Shown piece after piece: positions 1 to 8,009 of a DNA stretch of 32,682 nucleotides. The stretch comes from Candidatus Methanomethylophilaceae archaeon. GTDB lineage: Archaea > Thermoplasmatota > Thermoplasmata > Methanomassiliicoccales > Methanomethylophilaceae. Under the pieces are notes generated by a model, which was given only the letters and a program-made list of their open reading frames with translations, searched no databases and was not told the DNA's origin. The DNA is taken from contig JAEDGA010000011.1 in NCBI GenBank assembly GCA_016297775.1, positions 1-32,682 on the forward strand, written 5' to 3'. The number at the start of each line of letters is the position of its first letter. Within the stretch, counting starts at the first letter, position 1. The position numbers and the translations under genes are program-made.

Positions 1-5
1 TATTT

Positions 6-33
6 CATTCAACGGAAAATCATCTAGGATCTC
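6..33. repeat. Terminal direct repeat, left copy
   Basis: These 28 bases recur exactly, in the same orientation, as the last 28 bases of the window. Aligning 33 bases gives 31 matches, with mismatches only at positions 4 and 5. On the plus strand the copy lies in an open frame that stops at 52-54, so it may be the 3' end of a truncated gene. On the minus strand it can be read as a short N-terminus starting with ATG at 36. Neither reading is recognised as a known protein. Bases 55-152 hold nothing identifiable. Confidence 0.8.
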
Positions 34-152
34 CATGAAGGAGATGACCGGTTGATACACACTCCGAACACATCCAGACCCATATCGAAAGCGTGATCCA
101 CGTGTGGATGGAACGGGATAACGGTTAATACGGAAGTATCAATCGGGTAGCT

Positions 153-533
153 ATGGACCGCGACAAGCTGGCAGCTTCCAGATTCAACTGCACGGTGAGA
201 GATAGATGCATATTTGAGACCGGTATCAAACTCGCCACCGTGTACCATCAGTACGTGGGCACCCCGTTCGATTCATCCAGCATAGGTTCTTTGGAGACGG
301 CCATAGCCGAGAGCATAATGGCACAACCGTATGTGACCGACGTCTCCATATCCATCGACAGGTCCGTACTTCCGGATCCAAGGGACAATTACAGTTACGT
401 ATCCCTCAGAGGCGAGATGATCGATGCGAAGGTCACCGTATCCATAGAGAACGTATCCGTAACATCCGAGATGAGATATGATGTGGAACTCGGTTATCCT
501 TTGATGTACGTATCAGATATCTCGGAATCGTGA
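153..533 (+). CDS. mptD: Dihydroneopterin aldolase, archaeal MptD type
   Basis: A 126-residue protein that matches the archaeal MptD family (formerly DUF372), which cleaves 7,8-dihydroneopterin to 6-hydroxymethyl-dihydropterin and glycolaldehyde on the way to methanopterin and folate-type C1 carriers. It is unrelated to bacterial FolB. The signature is the stretch RFNCTVRDRCIFETGIK at residues 10-26 followed by VYHQYVGTP at 30-38. Glu22 and His32 have the ten-residue spacing of the conserved catalytic Glu/His pair of the family. Length is typical of the family. It stands alone: the next gene begins about 170 bp downstream behind its own A/T-rich promoter region. No strong ribosome-binding site is visible before the ATG. 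A methanopterin-pathway gene supports an archaeal, probably methanogenic, host. Confidence 0.8.
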   Translation: MDRDKLAASRFNCTVRDRCIFETGIKLATVYHQYVGTPFDSSSIGSLETAIAESIMAQPYVTDVSISIDRSVLPDPRDNYSYVSLRGEMIDAKVTVSIENVSVTSEMRYDVELGYPLMYVSDISES

Positions 534-608
534 ACTTCGTACAAAATACATTATCTGCATTCATGTCTTGGAGGATAGTGTTGTTTTTTCCGGAAACCTA
601 TTGGCAAA

Positions 609-672
609 CTTTTTATTAAGGCAGATACTCTTTGTTAAAGCATACTCTCTTTATGGTAGCTTTTTTAAGTCA
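609..672 (+). promoter_or_regulatory. Probable promoter region of THEP1-trm1
   Basis: The 534-706 gap is A/T-rich compared with its surroundings and contains two TATA-like boxes, one near 609-619 and one near 661-669. The second would place transcription start about 10-15 nt before the ATG at 707. No RNA gene is seen in this gap. Confidence 0.4.
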
Positions 673-706
673 GTAACGCGTTAGGGACATATCGACGTGA
701 TGTTTG

Positions 707-1252
707 ATGATCGCTAACATAAAAATTGGAATCACCGGTCTTCCGGGTGCCGGAAAGACGTATGCTCTCCTCCGCGTGATCGAGATGCTCAAGGAAGAGG
801 ATGCGGTAATTGGTGGTATGATTGACGAGCCGGTCATCGATGGAAAGCATCGCGTGGGTTTCACCGTCAGGGACCTTCTATCGGGAGAGACCGAGGTCTT
901 CGGTGACACCGAGACGCCCAGCAAGATCATGGTAGGAAGGATCGGTATCGATCTGTCCAAATTCGAATCGGTTGCCGTCAGTGCGATCGAGAATGCATGC
1001 GCCGAGGCGGATATCATCGTCATCGACGAGATCGGTAAGGTCGAGGTGGAGAGCGAGGCGTTCGTGAAGGCGGTACGCGCCGCACTCGAGGTCGACAAGC
1101 CCATGATCATCACGCTTCACAAGAAATCCCGCAACCCTCTCCTCCAGGACATCAGGAGAAGGGACGACGTCAGGATCCTGGAGGTCACACAGACCAACCG
1201 TAACCTCCTTCCGTACAAGGTCAAGGGTCTCATGAACGGTGAGAAGATCTGA
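707..1252 (+). CDS. Nucleoside-triphosphatase, THEP1 family
   Basis: A P-loop NTPase of about 181 residues of the THEP1 family, which hydrolyses nucleoside triphosphates in vitro; its cellular role is not firmly known. Visible are a Walker A motif (GLPGAGKT, near residues 10-17), the family motif RVGFTVRDL, a Walker B-like segment IIVIDEIGKVE, and the RNPLLQDIRRR segment near the C-terminus. The start is taken at the ATG at 707, where a GTGAT element lies 6 nt upstream; an in-frame TTG at 704 is less likely. The stop codon overlaps the ATG of trm1 by one base (TGATG), so the two genes are almost certainly co-transcribed and translationally coupled. Coupling to tRNA modification is suggestive but does not establish a shared function. 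Confidence 0.85.
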   Translation: MIANIKIGITGLPGAGKTYALLRVIEMLKEEDAVIGGMIDEPVIDGKHRVGFTVRDLLSGETEVFGDTETPSKIMVGRIGIDLSKFESVAVSAIENACAEADIIVIDEIGKVEVESEAFVKAVRAALEVDKPMIITLHKKSRNPLLQDIRRRDDVRILEVTQTNRNLLPYKVKGLMNGEKI

Positions 1253-2364
1253 TGGCGGACGGTGTCAGGATCAGGGAGGGCGGGACGGAACTCGTCGTTC
1301 CCGTGCAGCATTCTTCAGGCGGGCCGGGTAAGATATACGACACGGTCTTCTTCAACGAGCAGATGGCGTTCAACAGGGACGTCAGTGTCATGCTCCTTCG
1401 TGCTTTGGGTGGAAATCCCAAGGTTGCCGACTGTATGGCGGCCACCGGTTCAAGGTCTGTCCGCATAGCCAACGAGGTCCCCGGTTCCGAAGTGGTCGCG
1501 AACGACATCAATCCCGCCGCGATACCTTTCATCGAGGAGAACATCAGGATCAACGGCGTCACGAACTGCCGCCCTTCCAGGGAGAACTTACAGGTCCTCC
1601 TATCTAACGAGACGTTCGATTATGTGGATCTGGATCCGTTCGGTTCTCCGATCCCCTTCCTGCATGCGGCCATACAGGGATGCAGGAGGAATGCCATACT
1701 GGCTGTCACCGCTACCGACACCGCACCTCTTGCAGGAGCACATCGTTCCAAATGTGTCAGGAGATACTGCGCAAACCCCATCAGGGGATATATGTGCCAC
1801 GAATCCGGACTGAGGATACTGATGGGATCCGTGGCGAGAGAGCTTGCAAAATTCGATATGGGTATGGAGCCCGTACTGTCCTTCTATGCCGACCATTATT
1901 TCAGAACGTACGTGCGCGTACGCAAGGGCGCAGGTGCTGCGGACGCATCCCTGGCACAATTGAGATATGTGGCATACGACCCCGATACGTTGGACAGGTC
2001 GGTATCCGATGTACACGACGCTGAACATGACTACGGTCCCATATGGGGCGGAAGACTGTTCGACAAGGATATACTGTCCCGTATGGACCCTTCGGGTATG
2101 CATGAAGAGAAACGTTGCAGAAAGATGCTGGCATTGTGGATGGAGGAGATAGACGAGGTACCGTTCATGTACGATGTGTCCGAGTTCGCATCCCATCTCA
2201 AGGTGATGTCCCCCAGGTACGATACGCTCATGGAACTCTTGAATCGTGAAGGGCTTTCCTCGAGGACGCACATCTCTCCGACCGGATTCAAGAGCGTCCT
2301 TCCAGTGGAGGACATCAAGCGCATCTTCGTAGAAGCCTCCGTGACCAGGTCCCCTCCTGCCTAA
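1252..2364 (+). CDS. trm1: tRNA (guanine(26)-N2)-dimethyltransferase
   Basis: A 370-residue SAM-dependent methyltransferase that makes N2-methyl- and N2,N2-dimethylguanosine at position 26 of tRNA. The N-terminal part has a Rossmann fold with the SAM-binding segment DCMAATGSRSVRIA at residues 60-73, the acidic segment ANDINPAA at 83-90, and the Trm1 signature DLDPFGSP at 126-133, which holds the catalytic motif IV Asp. The segment TDTAPLAGAH that follows is also typical. The C-terminal third is the Trm1-specific domain. Length fits archaeal Trm1 (about 370-390). The start overlaps the stop of the preceding NTPase gene by one base. The gene ends about 45 bp before purA, and a separate TATA box lies in that gap. 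Confidence 0.93.
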   Translation: MADGVRIREGGTELVVPVQHSSGGPGKIYDTVFFNEQMAFNRDVSVMLLRALGGNPKVADCMAATGSRSVRIANEVPGSEVVANDINPAAIPFIEENIRINGVTNCRPSRENLQVLLSNETFDYVDLDPFGSPIPFLHAAIQGCRRNAILAVTATDTAPLAGAHRSKCVRRYCANPIRGYMCHESGLRILMGSVARELAKFDMGMEPVLSFYADHYFRTYVRVRKGAGAADASLAQLRYVAYDPDTLDRSVSDVHDAEHDYGPIWGGRLFDKDILSRMDPSGMHEEKRCRKMLALWMEEIDEVPFMYDVSEFASHLKVMSPRYDTLMELLNREGLSSRTHISPTGFKSVLPVEDIKRIFVEASVTRSPPA

Positions 2365-2368
2365 TGGA

Positions 2369-2376
2369 TTTTATAT
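2369..2376 (+). promoter_or_regulatory. TATA box of purA
   Basis: The sequence TTTTATAT sits about 33-40 nt before the purA ATG. Archaeal transcription normally starts about 25 nt downstream of the box, giving a very short leader. It begins just after the trm1 stop codon. Confidence 0.55.
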
Positions 2377-2408
2377 GTACAGGCGATTGACACCTCCAGA
2401 GTGTTATC

Positions 2409-3713
2409 ATGCCTACAGTCGCAATCATAGGAGCCCAGTGGGGTGACGAGGGAAAAGGTAAGATCACCGATTATCTGGCCGAGAAGGCCGATGCCGTCGT
2501 CAGGTTCCAGGGCGGGAACAACGCGGGACACACCATCGTCATAGGTGATTCCGTCTTCAAACTCCACCTTCTCCCCTCCGGAGTCCTCAGGAAGGACAAG
2601 CTCGCCGTCATCGGTAACGGTGTAGTTGTGAATTTCGCCGATATGGCCGAGGAGGTCAAACAGATCGAGGATGCGGGACTCGGCATCGACGGTCTCAGGA
2701 TATCGGACCGTGCGCACCTCATCATGAACTACCACAAGAAGCTTGACGGTGCGGAGGAGGTCTACCGTGGTAACGCATCCGTCGGTACGACCAAGAAAGG
2801 TATCGGACCCACCTATCAGGACAAGATCGCAAGGTACGGTTTCAGGGCCGGGGACCTTCTCGAGCCCGAACTCATCAGGGAGAAGACCAAGTTCCTGCTG
2901 CCGATGAAGAAAGACCTCATGAAGCTCATGGGATCCGAGACCTGCAACTGCAGCGAGGACGATTTCGCCGAGAGACTCATCGGATGGGGACAGAAGTACG
3001 GTAAGTACATCTGCGACACGTCCGTCCTGATCAACGACATGCTCGACGAGGGCAAGAACATCCTCTTCGAGGGTGCGCAGGGTGCCATGCTGGATATCGA
3101 TCACGGTACCTATCCGTACGTCACATCATCATCCACCGTCGGAGGAGGGATCTGTTCCGGTGCAGGGGTGGCACCCAACAGGATACAGAAGGTCGTAGGG
3201 TGCCTGAAGGCATACACCACCCGTGTCGGGGAGGGACCATTCGTCACCGAACTCGAAGGTGCCGAGGAGGAGGAACTCCAGAAGAAGGGCGGAGAGTTCG
3301 GTGTCACCACCGGAAGGGGAAGGAGATGCGGATGGCTGGACCTCGTGGTTGCTGAGCACGCCGCGAGACTCTGCGGTATCACCTCCTGGGCCATCACCAA
3401 GCTGGACGTTCTCAACGGATATGAGAAGATCAAGGTCTGCGTGGGATACGAGATCGACGGTAAGGTCGAGAAGCACTTCCCCGCATCCATCGCCAAGCTC
3501 GAGAGGGCAAAGCCCGTCTACGAGGAGTTCGACGGATGGGAGGACTGGGAGGATTCCGAGGCACTCGTCAGTGCAGGAATGGATTCTCTGCCTGAGAACA
3601 TGCAGAAGTACATCAGATTCATCGAGGAATACACCGGTATCCCTGCCGACATCATCAGTATCGGACCCAAGAGATCCGAGACCATCGACAGGACCTCCGG
3701 ATGGTGGAACTGA
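2409..3713 (+). CDS. purA: Adenylosuccinate synthase
   Basis: A 434-residue enzyme that joins IMP and aspartate with GTP hydrolysis to make adenylosuccinate, the first committed step from IMP to AMP. All hallmark segments are present: the GTP-binding loop GAQWGDEGKGK at residues 8-18, the IMP-site motif QGGNNAGHT at about 34-42, the segment GTTKKGIGPTYQDK, the TTRVGEGPF segment, and the TTGRGRRCGWLD segment near residue 300. Full length and typical for the family (about 430). It has its own TATA box. A purine permease gene follows in the same orientation, which fits joint purine supply, although a strong hairpin and a new promoter separate the two. Confidence 0.97.
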   Translation: MPTVAIIGAQWGDEGKGKITDYLAEKADAVVRFQGGNNAGHTIVIGDSVFKLHLLPSGVLRKDKLAVIGNGVVVNFADMAEEVKQIEDAGLGIDGLRISDRAHLIMNYHKKLDGAEEVYRGNASVGTTKKGIGPTYQDKIARYGFRAGDLLEPELIREKTKFLLPMKKDLMKLMGSETCNCSEDDFAERLIGWGQKYGKYICDTSVLINDMLDEGKNILFEGAQGAMLDIDHGTYPYVTSSSTVGGGICSGAGVAPNRIQKVVGCLKAYTTRVGEGPFVTELEGAEEEELQKKGGEFGVTTGRGRRCGWLDLVVAEHAARLCGITSWAITKLDVLNGYEKIKVCVGYEIDGKVEKHFPASIAKLERAKPVYEEFDGWEDWEDSEALVSAGMDSLPENMQKYIRFIEEYTGIPADIISIGPKRSETIDRTSGWWN

Positions 3714-3722
3714 GTTCTTCAT

Positions 3723-3748
3723 CGGACGATGCGACTTCGCATCGTCCG
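3723..3748 (+). terminator. 12-bp perfect hairpin after purA
   Basis: Positions 3723-3734 pair perfectly with 3737-3748 around a 2-nt centre. The hairpin begins 9 bp after the purA stop and lies just upstream of the TATA elements of the permease gene. There is no long T-run directly after it, so it may be a transcript-stabilising or processing structure, or an operator, rather than a classical terminator. Confidence 0.6.
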
Positions 3749-3758
3749 TATTTCAACT

Positions 3759-3783
3759 ATTTAAAAGGATACTGCCTTTATAT
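3759..3783 (+). promoter_or_regulatory. Promoter of the purine permease gene
   Basis: Two TATA-like boxes are seen, ATTTAAAAG at 3759-3767 and TTTATAT at 3777-3783. The second lies about 25 nt before the ATG at 3805, consistent with a leaderless transcript. Confidence 0.5.
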
Positions 3784-3804
3784 CCCTAGCCCGGTACGGG
3801 GGTT

Positions 3805-5148
3805 ATGTCTTTCACTGAGACGTTGGATTCCTTCTTCCACATCACGGAGAGAGGATCCACATTATCCACGGAAATAAAGGGAGGTGTGATCACCTTCCTG
3901 GCGATGTGTTACATCCTGGTCGCGAACCCTGCGATCGTAGGTAACGCATATCCCAACATCGATCAGCTCTTCACCGCCACCGCGATCGCGGCATGTGTAT
4001 CCTGTATCCTGATGGGTATCTATGCGAGGTTCCCTGTCGCATTGGCCCCCGGAATGGGTATCAACGCGTTCATCACGTATACCATCGTGTTCGGACTCGG
4101 ATTCACATACCCTCAGGCGCTCATGGCGGTCTTCATCTCGGGTATCCTGTTCCTCATCCTGTCCGTCACCGGATTCAGGACCAAGCTCATCAACTCCATG
4201 CCCAAGTCCTTCAGGATGTCCATCACCGCAGGTATCGGTTTCTTCATCGCATACATTGGTCTCGTCGATGTCGGACTGATCGTCAACACCGGCGGCCCCA
4301 GCTTCGTTCCCGGATTCGTCGGAACCTGGGATGCGGCGATATTCGTCGCCCTCGTCGGAATCTTCCTGACCCTCGGATTGTACTTCCTCAACAAGTGGTA
4401 CGCCACCTTGGCCGGAATCATCGGTGCATTCATCGTCGCTCTGATCCTCGGAGAGATCACCACACCCACCGAGTGGGTCACGCAGCCCGATTTCGGACTC
4501 TTCGGATCCATGTTCAACGACTTCGGATCCCTGGATTCCTCGCAGTATGTCGCATTCGTCGCAGCGATCCTGTCCTTGCTCTTCGTCGATGTGGGTGACA
4601 CCACCGGAACCCTCGTCGCGGTCGGAGGACGCGCAGGATTCATCGACGAGGGCGGAAACCTCATGGACGGAGAGAAGGCCATGCAGGTCGATTCCATCGC
4701 GACCATCGCCGGAGCCGCATTCGGTACCACCACTACCACCGCGTTCATCGAGTCCACCACCGGAATCGAGAACGGTGCCAGGACCGGTATCATGCCCATA
4801 GTCGTCGGACTGCTCTTCGCAATCTCCCTGTTCCTCGCACCCGTGTTCGGAATGATCACCTACCAGTGCATCGTCGGTGCCCTCTTCCTGGTCGGAGTCC
4901 TCATGCTGACCTCCGTCAAGGATGTCGAGTGGAACGACCCCGTCCTTGCGGGAACTGCATTCGCAACCATCCTGATCATGGGACTCAGCTACTCCATCAC
5001 CAACGGTATCGGAGCAGGTGCGATCGTCTACGTGTTCGGACAGCTCCTTTCCGGAAGGATCAAGGAGACCAACAAGTTCATGATCGCTCTCGCGATCCTC
5101 TTCGCTGTGTTCTTCATACTCAACTACGCAGTGATCCCCAGGTTGTGA
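3805..5148 (+). CDS. Purine permease, NCS2 family (AzgA-like)
   Basis: A 447-residue, strongly hydrophobic protein with 12-14 predicted membrane segments, of the AzgA/PbuG branch of the NCS2 family: proton-coupled uptake of adenine, guanine or hypoxanthine. The N-terminus (TERGSTLSTEIKGGVITFLAMCYI) is characteristic of this branch. Also visible are GMGINAFITYTIV, the transport-domain segment VDVGDTTGTLVAVGGRAGFID, and the segment TTTTAFIESTTGIENGARTG. Substrate choice within purines cannot be read from sequence. It follows purA, so salvage of bases and AMP synthesis may be linked physiologically, though it has its own promoter. Codon use is strongly biased to C-ending codons, suggesting good expression. 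Confidence 0.9.
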   Translation: MSFTETLDSFFHITERGSTLSTEIKGGVITFLAMCYILVANPAIVGNAYPNIDQLFTATAIAACVSCILMGIYARFPVALAPGMGINAFITYTIVFGLGFTYPQALMAVFISGILFLILSVTGFRTKLINSMPKSFRMSITAGIGFFIAYIGLVDVGLIVNTGGPSFVPGFVGTWDAAIFVALVGIFLTLGLYFLNKWYATLAGIIGAFIVALILGEITTPTEWVTQPDFGLFGSMFNDFGSLDSSQYVAFVAAILSLLFVDVGDTTGTLVAVGGRAGFIDEGGNLMDGEKAMQVDSIATIAGAAFGTTTTTAFIESTTGIENGARTGIMPIVVGLLFAISLFLAPVFGMITYQCIVGALFLVGVLMLTSVKDVEWNDPVLAGTAFATILIMGLSYSITNGIGAGAIVYVFGQLLSGRIKETNKFMIALAILFAVFFILNYAVIPRL

Positions 5149-5156
5149 GCATCATA

Positions 5157-5178
5157 GAAGGGTGCGTATGCACCCTTC
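5157..5178 (+). terminator. Hairpin after the purine permease gene
   Basis: A 9-bp perfect stem (5157-5165 with 5170-5178, loop GTAT) begins 8 bp after the permease stop; a run of six T follows at about 5210. The rest of the 5149-5451 gap, which lies between convergent genes, shows no RNA gene and no convincing coding sequence. Confidence 0.6.
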
Positions 5179-5451
5179 CCAAACCAGTTAAACCAGAACC
5201 ATCCTTTTTTCGGATCCTATGAGGTTTGAAGAATACCACATGACCGTCCGATGTATCATCCTGTCTTCAGGTATATCCTCTTCATGTCGTGGAAGGTCAC
5301 AGGAGATATGCTCTGATATCGTTGATCCATAAGGGGTATTCGTCCGATCGATCGGGATGAATGCGGGAGGAGGGTTCGTTCGAGATCTCATCTTTCGTGG
5401 ATGGCGATATGTGATGTCCGCAGGGATGTTGAATACCTTCACATGAGGATC

Positions 5452-6075
5452 CTAACGGAACGATTCCGGGGACAGCTCCCTGTACGATATCGTCCTGTGT
5501 TCCATGTCTCCCGTACCGCATATCGCAAGTACCATGCCCTCCAACGGATGCATCACAGTGATATCCGCATCCTTGACCGGAGATGATATGCCGTCACTAG
5601 TAAGGACGGTGATACGTTCCATCCCGGATGATATCCCATCACCGGTCATCTTGAGGAAGCTCTCCTTGGCGGACCACACATCCATGATGTCCGCACCATT
5701 CTTTTTCAGGATGGATACCTCGTCATCCGTCATGAAACAGGTATTGGGAACGAATCCCGGGTCCGTGGATTGGACATCCACCCCTACCGGATGATCCGAC
5801 CATGCAACGGCGACGATCCCTCCGGAATGGGATATGCTCAGATACATATCCGCACCGGAGAACACCGGTTTGCCGTTGGACAGTTTCACTATCGGTGCGG
5901 AGAAACGTTCCGAAAGGTACTTCATGCACATACCTGCGACCGCACTCATCATCCGGTCCGACCGGGATGTGAATGACATCGCCAACGATCTCCTTTCCTT
6001 CGTGAGATTTTTCATAAGGACATCGAGATCCTCGTCATCGGCATCCCTGCAATCGACCGTCAGACAGGATATCAT
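5452..6075 (-). CDS. 4'-phosphopantetheinyl transferase, Sfp type
   Basis: About 207 residues, of the Sfp/AcpT family that moves phosphopantetheine from CoA to a serine of a carrier protein. Diagnostic segments are NGKP (about 68-71), SISHSG (80-85), VGVDVQ (97-102, with a Mg-binding Asp) and WSAKESFLK (134-142, the WxxKEAxxK motif). The start is chosen at the ATG at 6075; a longer frame would overlap the upstream MFS gene by about 50 bp, whereas this start leaves one base between the genes. It is the last gene of the minus-strand run that begins with the P-loop ATPase at 10.7 kb. No carrier protein, polyketide synthase or peptide synthetase is encoded in the window, so its target is elsewhere or unknown. 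Confidence 0.85.
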   Translation of the reverse strand: MISCLTVDCRDADDEDLDVLMKNLTKERRSLAMSFTSRSDRMMSAVAGMCMKYLSERFSAPIVKLSNGKPVFSGADMYLSISHSGGIVAVAWSDHPVGVDVQSTDPGFVPNTCFMTDDEVSILKKNGADIMDVWSAKESFLKMTGDGISSGMERITVLTSDGISSPVKDADITVMHPLEGMVLAICGTGDMEHRTISYRELSPESFR

Positions 6076-6076
6076 C

Positions 6077-7459
6077 TCAGACCTCTGTGGTCTTTCCTCT
6101 GAACCATGAGAACAAGGCACCGACTGCACAGAACACTATGCAGACCATCCATCCCGCCCTCATGACATCCACCAGGAGGGGATAGTTCTCGGGTGCTATC
6201 GCGGCGGATGTACCGAGATATATGGATATGAGACAGGTGGCCACACCCATGGATGTGGTCATACCGACCTGACGCATGGTGGCTATCAATGCGGATGCCT
6301 TGTTGTAATCCTCGCGGTCCACGTATGCCATGGTGGCCGTGGTGTTGGGCGAGGAGAACAGACCGAATCCCACACCCATCACCGCAAGCGAGACGTATAT
6401 CATGAAGGGATCGTATTCTATTCCCAGGGACACGAACAGGATCACGATCCCGACAAGGGTGAGGGTCATACCCGTTGTCGGCAGAATCCTGAGGTCCATC
6501 CTGTCCACTATCCTTCCGGCAAGGAGTGTGAACACAACCTGGATCACGGGCTGGATCATTAGCATCATGCCGGCTTCTGTGGGTGTCATCCTGCCTATGT
6601 TCTGCAGATACAGGCTGAGGAAGAATGATACGCTGTACGACGCGGCATAGTTCAGGAACAATGCGGCCAGGGAACGCGTGAATTTGCTGTTGCGGAAAAG
6701 CGACATGTGCATTATGGGATACCTCGTCCTGCATTCCTCGCGGACGAAGAATCCCAGGACGATGAATCCGATGACCATCATCGCCGCCGCATACGTCTCG
6801 GGCAGAGAGATCAGGCCGAACATTATCAGCAGTACGGAAAGGATGTAGATCGCGGATCCCTTGGCATCGAACGGTTCCCCTTCAGTGTTCGATATGTTGT
6901 GGGGGAATCTCAGTATGGTGGCGATACCGATGACGAGGAACGGTACCACCAGAATGAACACGTATCTCCATCCGAGGACATCGGTGATCAACCCTCCCAA
7001 GGACGGACCTACGGAGGCACCGATGTACACGCATGCCGTGTTCCATGCCAGTGCGGAACCCCTGATCTCCTTCGGATACACGTCAGCTATCATGGAGATG
7101 CTGGTGGATGCTATGCACGCGGTACCGATACCCGACATCCCGCGGAAAAGGTACAGCATCTGTATGTTCTGCGAAAGTGTGCATAACAACAACGATACCA
7201 TCGCGATAACGGCACCGGCCACGAACACCTTGCGCTTACCTATTATGTCCGCCAACCTTGCGGCGGGCACCATGGTGGCAACGGATGATATGAAGAATAT
7301 GCTTGCGATCCATCCAAGCTGATGGGCACTGCAGTGGAGATCCGAACCTATGGCATTCAACGCCAGGTTCAGCATGCTCCCGATAAGGGGGTTTACGAAG
7401 ATCGCCATGCAGGATGCGACAAGCACAAGCCTGCGCTCGGTTGCGGTATACACCTGCAT
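6077..7459 (-). CDS. MFS transporter, DHA2-like (14 TM) family
   Basis: A 460-residue integral membrane protein of the major facilitator superfamily, most like the DHA2 drug:H+ antiporters. The N-terminus (ATERRLVLVASCMAIFVNPL) leads directly into the first helix, and the loop between helices 2 and 3 carries RLADIIGKRKVF, the family motif A. The segment GTACIASTSISMIADVYPKEIRG also fits the family. Length and hydrophobic pattern suggest 14 helices. The substrate is unknown. It starts 16 bp after korC and ends one base before the phosphopantetheinyl transferase, all on the minus strand, so it is probably part of the same operon, possibly exporting a product or antimicrobial. An arabinose-efflux-like or generic multidrug annotation would also be compatible. 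Confidence 0.85.
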   Translation of the reverse strand: MQVYTATERRLVLVASCMAIFVNPLIGSMLNLALNAIGSDLHCSAHQLGWIASIFFISSVATMVPAARLADIIGKRKVFVAGAVIAMVSLLLCTLSQNIQMLYLFRGMSGIGTACIASTSISMIADVYPKEIRGSALAWNTACVYIGASVGPSLGGLITDVLGWRYVFILVVPFLVIGIATILRFPHNISNTEGEPFDAKGSAIYILSVLLIMFGLISLPETYAAAMMVIGFIVLGFFVREECRTRYPIMHMSLFRNSKFTRSLAALFLNYAASYSVSFFLSLYLQNIGRMTPTEAGMMLMIQPVIQVVFTLLAGRIVDRMDLRILPTTGMTLTLVGIVILFVSLGIEYDPFMIYVSLAVMGVGFGLFSSPNTTATMAYVDREDYNKASALIATMRQVGMTTSMGVATCLISIYLGTSAAIAPENYPLLVDVMRAGWMVCIVFCAVGALFSWFRGKTTEV

Positions 7460-7475
7460 GACGATCCCCGGACGA

Positions 7476-8009
7476 TCAGCTCTCCATACCGAGGGCGATG
7501 GCCTTCCTGTTGTTCTCGATCAGTGCGGCCTTCCTTGGAGGGATGCTCTTCTGGAGACCTTTGTCAAGGTTCTCCTTGGAACAGAACGGGTGCTCCTTGA
7601 AGAGACGGCCCAGGATCACCATGTTGGCCGCTCCTTTGAGTCCGTTCTCCTCCGCTATCCTGGATGCTTCGAGATATACCACGTTGATATCGGTGCGCTG
7701 GACCTTCTTGTCGATGATCGAGCTGTCTATGATGATCATACCGCCGGGAACGACCGTATCCTCGAACTTCTCCAGCGAAGGGAGGTTCATGGCAACGAGC
7801 ACATCGGGGTTGACCACCAGGGGCGATCCGATCTTGTTGTCGGAGATGCAGACGCTGCAGTTGGCGGTACCTCCCCTCATCTCGGGTCCGTAGGACGGGA
7901 GCCAGGAGAGTTCCTTGCCTTCCATCAGTGCGGCGTATGCCATGACCTTGCCGGTGAACAGGATGCCCTGTCCTCCGAATCCTGCAAGGAGGATGTTGAG
8001 ATCGGTCAT
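7476..8009 (-). CDS. korC: 2-oxoacid:ferredoxin oxidoreductase, gamma subunit
   Basis: A 177-residue gamma subunit of the pyruvate/2-oxoacid ferredoxin oxidoreductase family. The N-terminus has the classic ILLAGFGGQGILFTGK segment (residues about 5-20) followed by SWLPSYGPEMRGGTANCSV, both diagnostic of this subunit. The start is the ATG at 8009, which overlaps the stop of the beta-subunit gene by 4 bp (ATGA); a longer open frame extends further upstream but its translation does not resemble the family. It is the fourth gene of the korD-A-B-C order. The complex decarboxylates a 2-oxoacid to acyl-CoA while reducing ferredoxin, or runs in reverse as a reductive carboxylase. Confidence 0.92.
   Translation of the reverse strand: MTDLNILLAGFGGQGILFTGKVMAYAALMEGKELSWLPSYGPEMRGGTANCSVCISDNKIGSPLVVNPDVLVAMNLPSLEKFEDTVVPGGMIIIDSSIIDKKVQRTDINVVYLEASRIAEENGLKGAANMVILGRLFKEHPFCSKENLDKGLQKSIPPRKAALIENNRKAIALGMES

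Noticed and set aside
2361..3104. A 247-codon minus-strand frame opposite purA
   Set aside because: Fully antisense to purA, rich in Val/Asp/Leu in the manner of a shadow frame, with no recognisable domain.
5188..5442. Possible 84-codon minus-strand gene after the phosphopantetheinyl transferase
   Set aside because: No clear start signal; its end overlaps the T-run region behind the permease; amino-acid composition is atypical.
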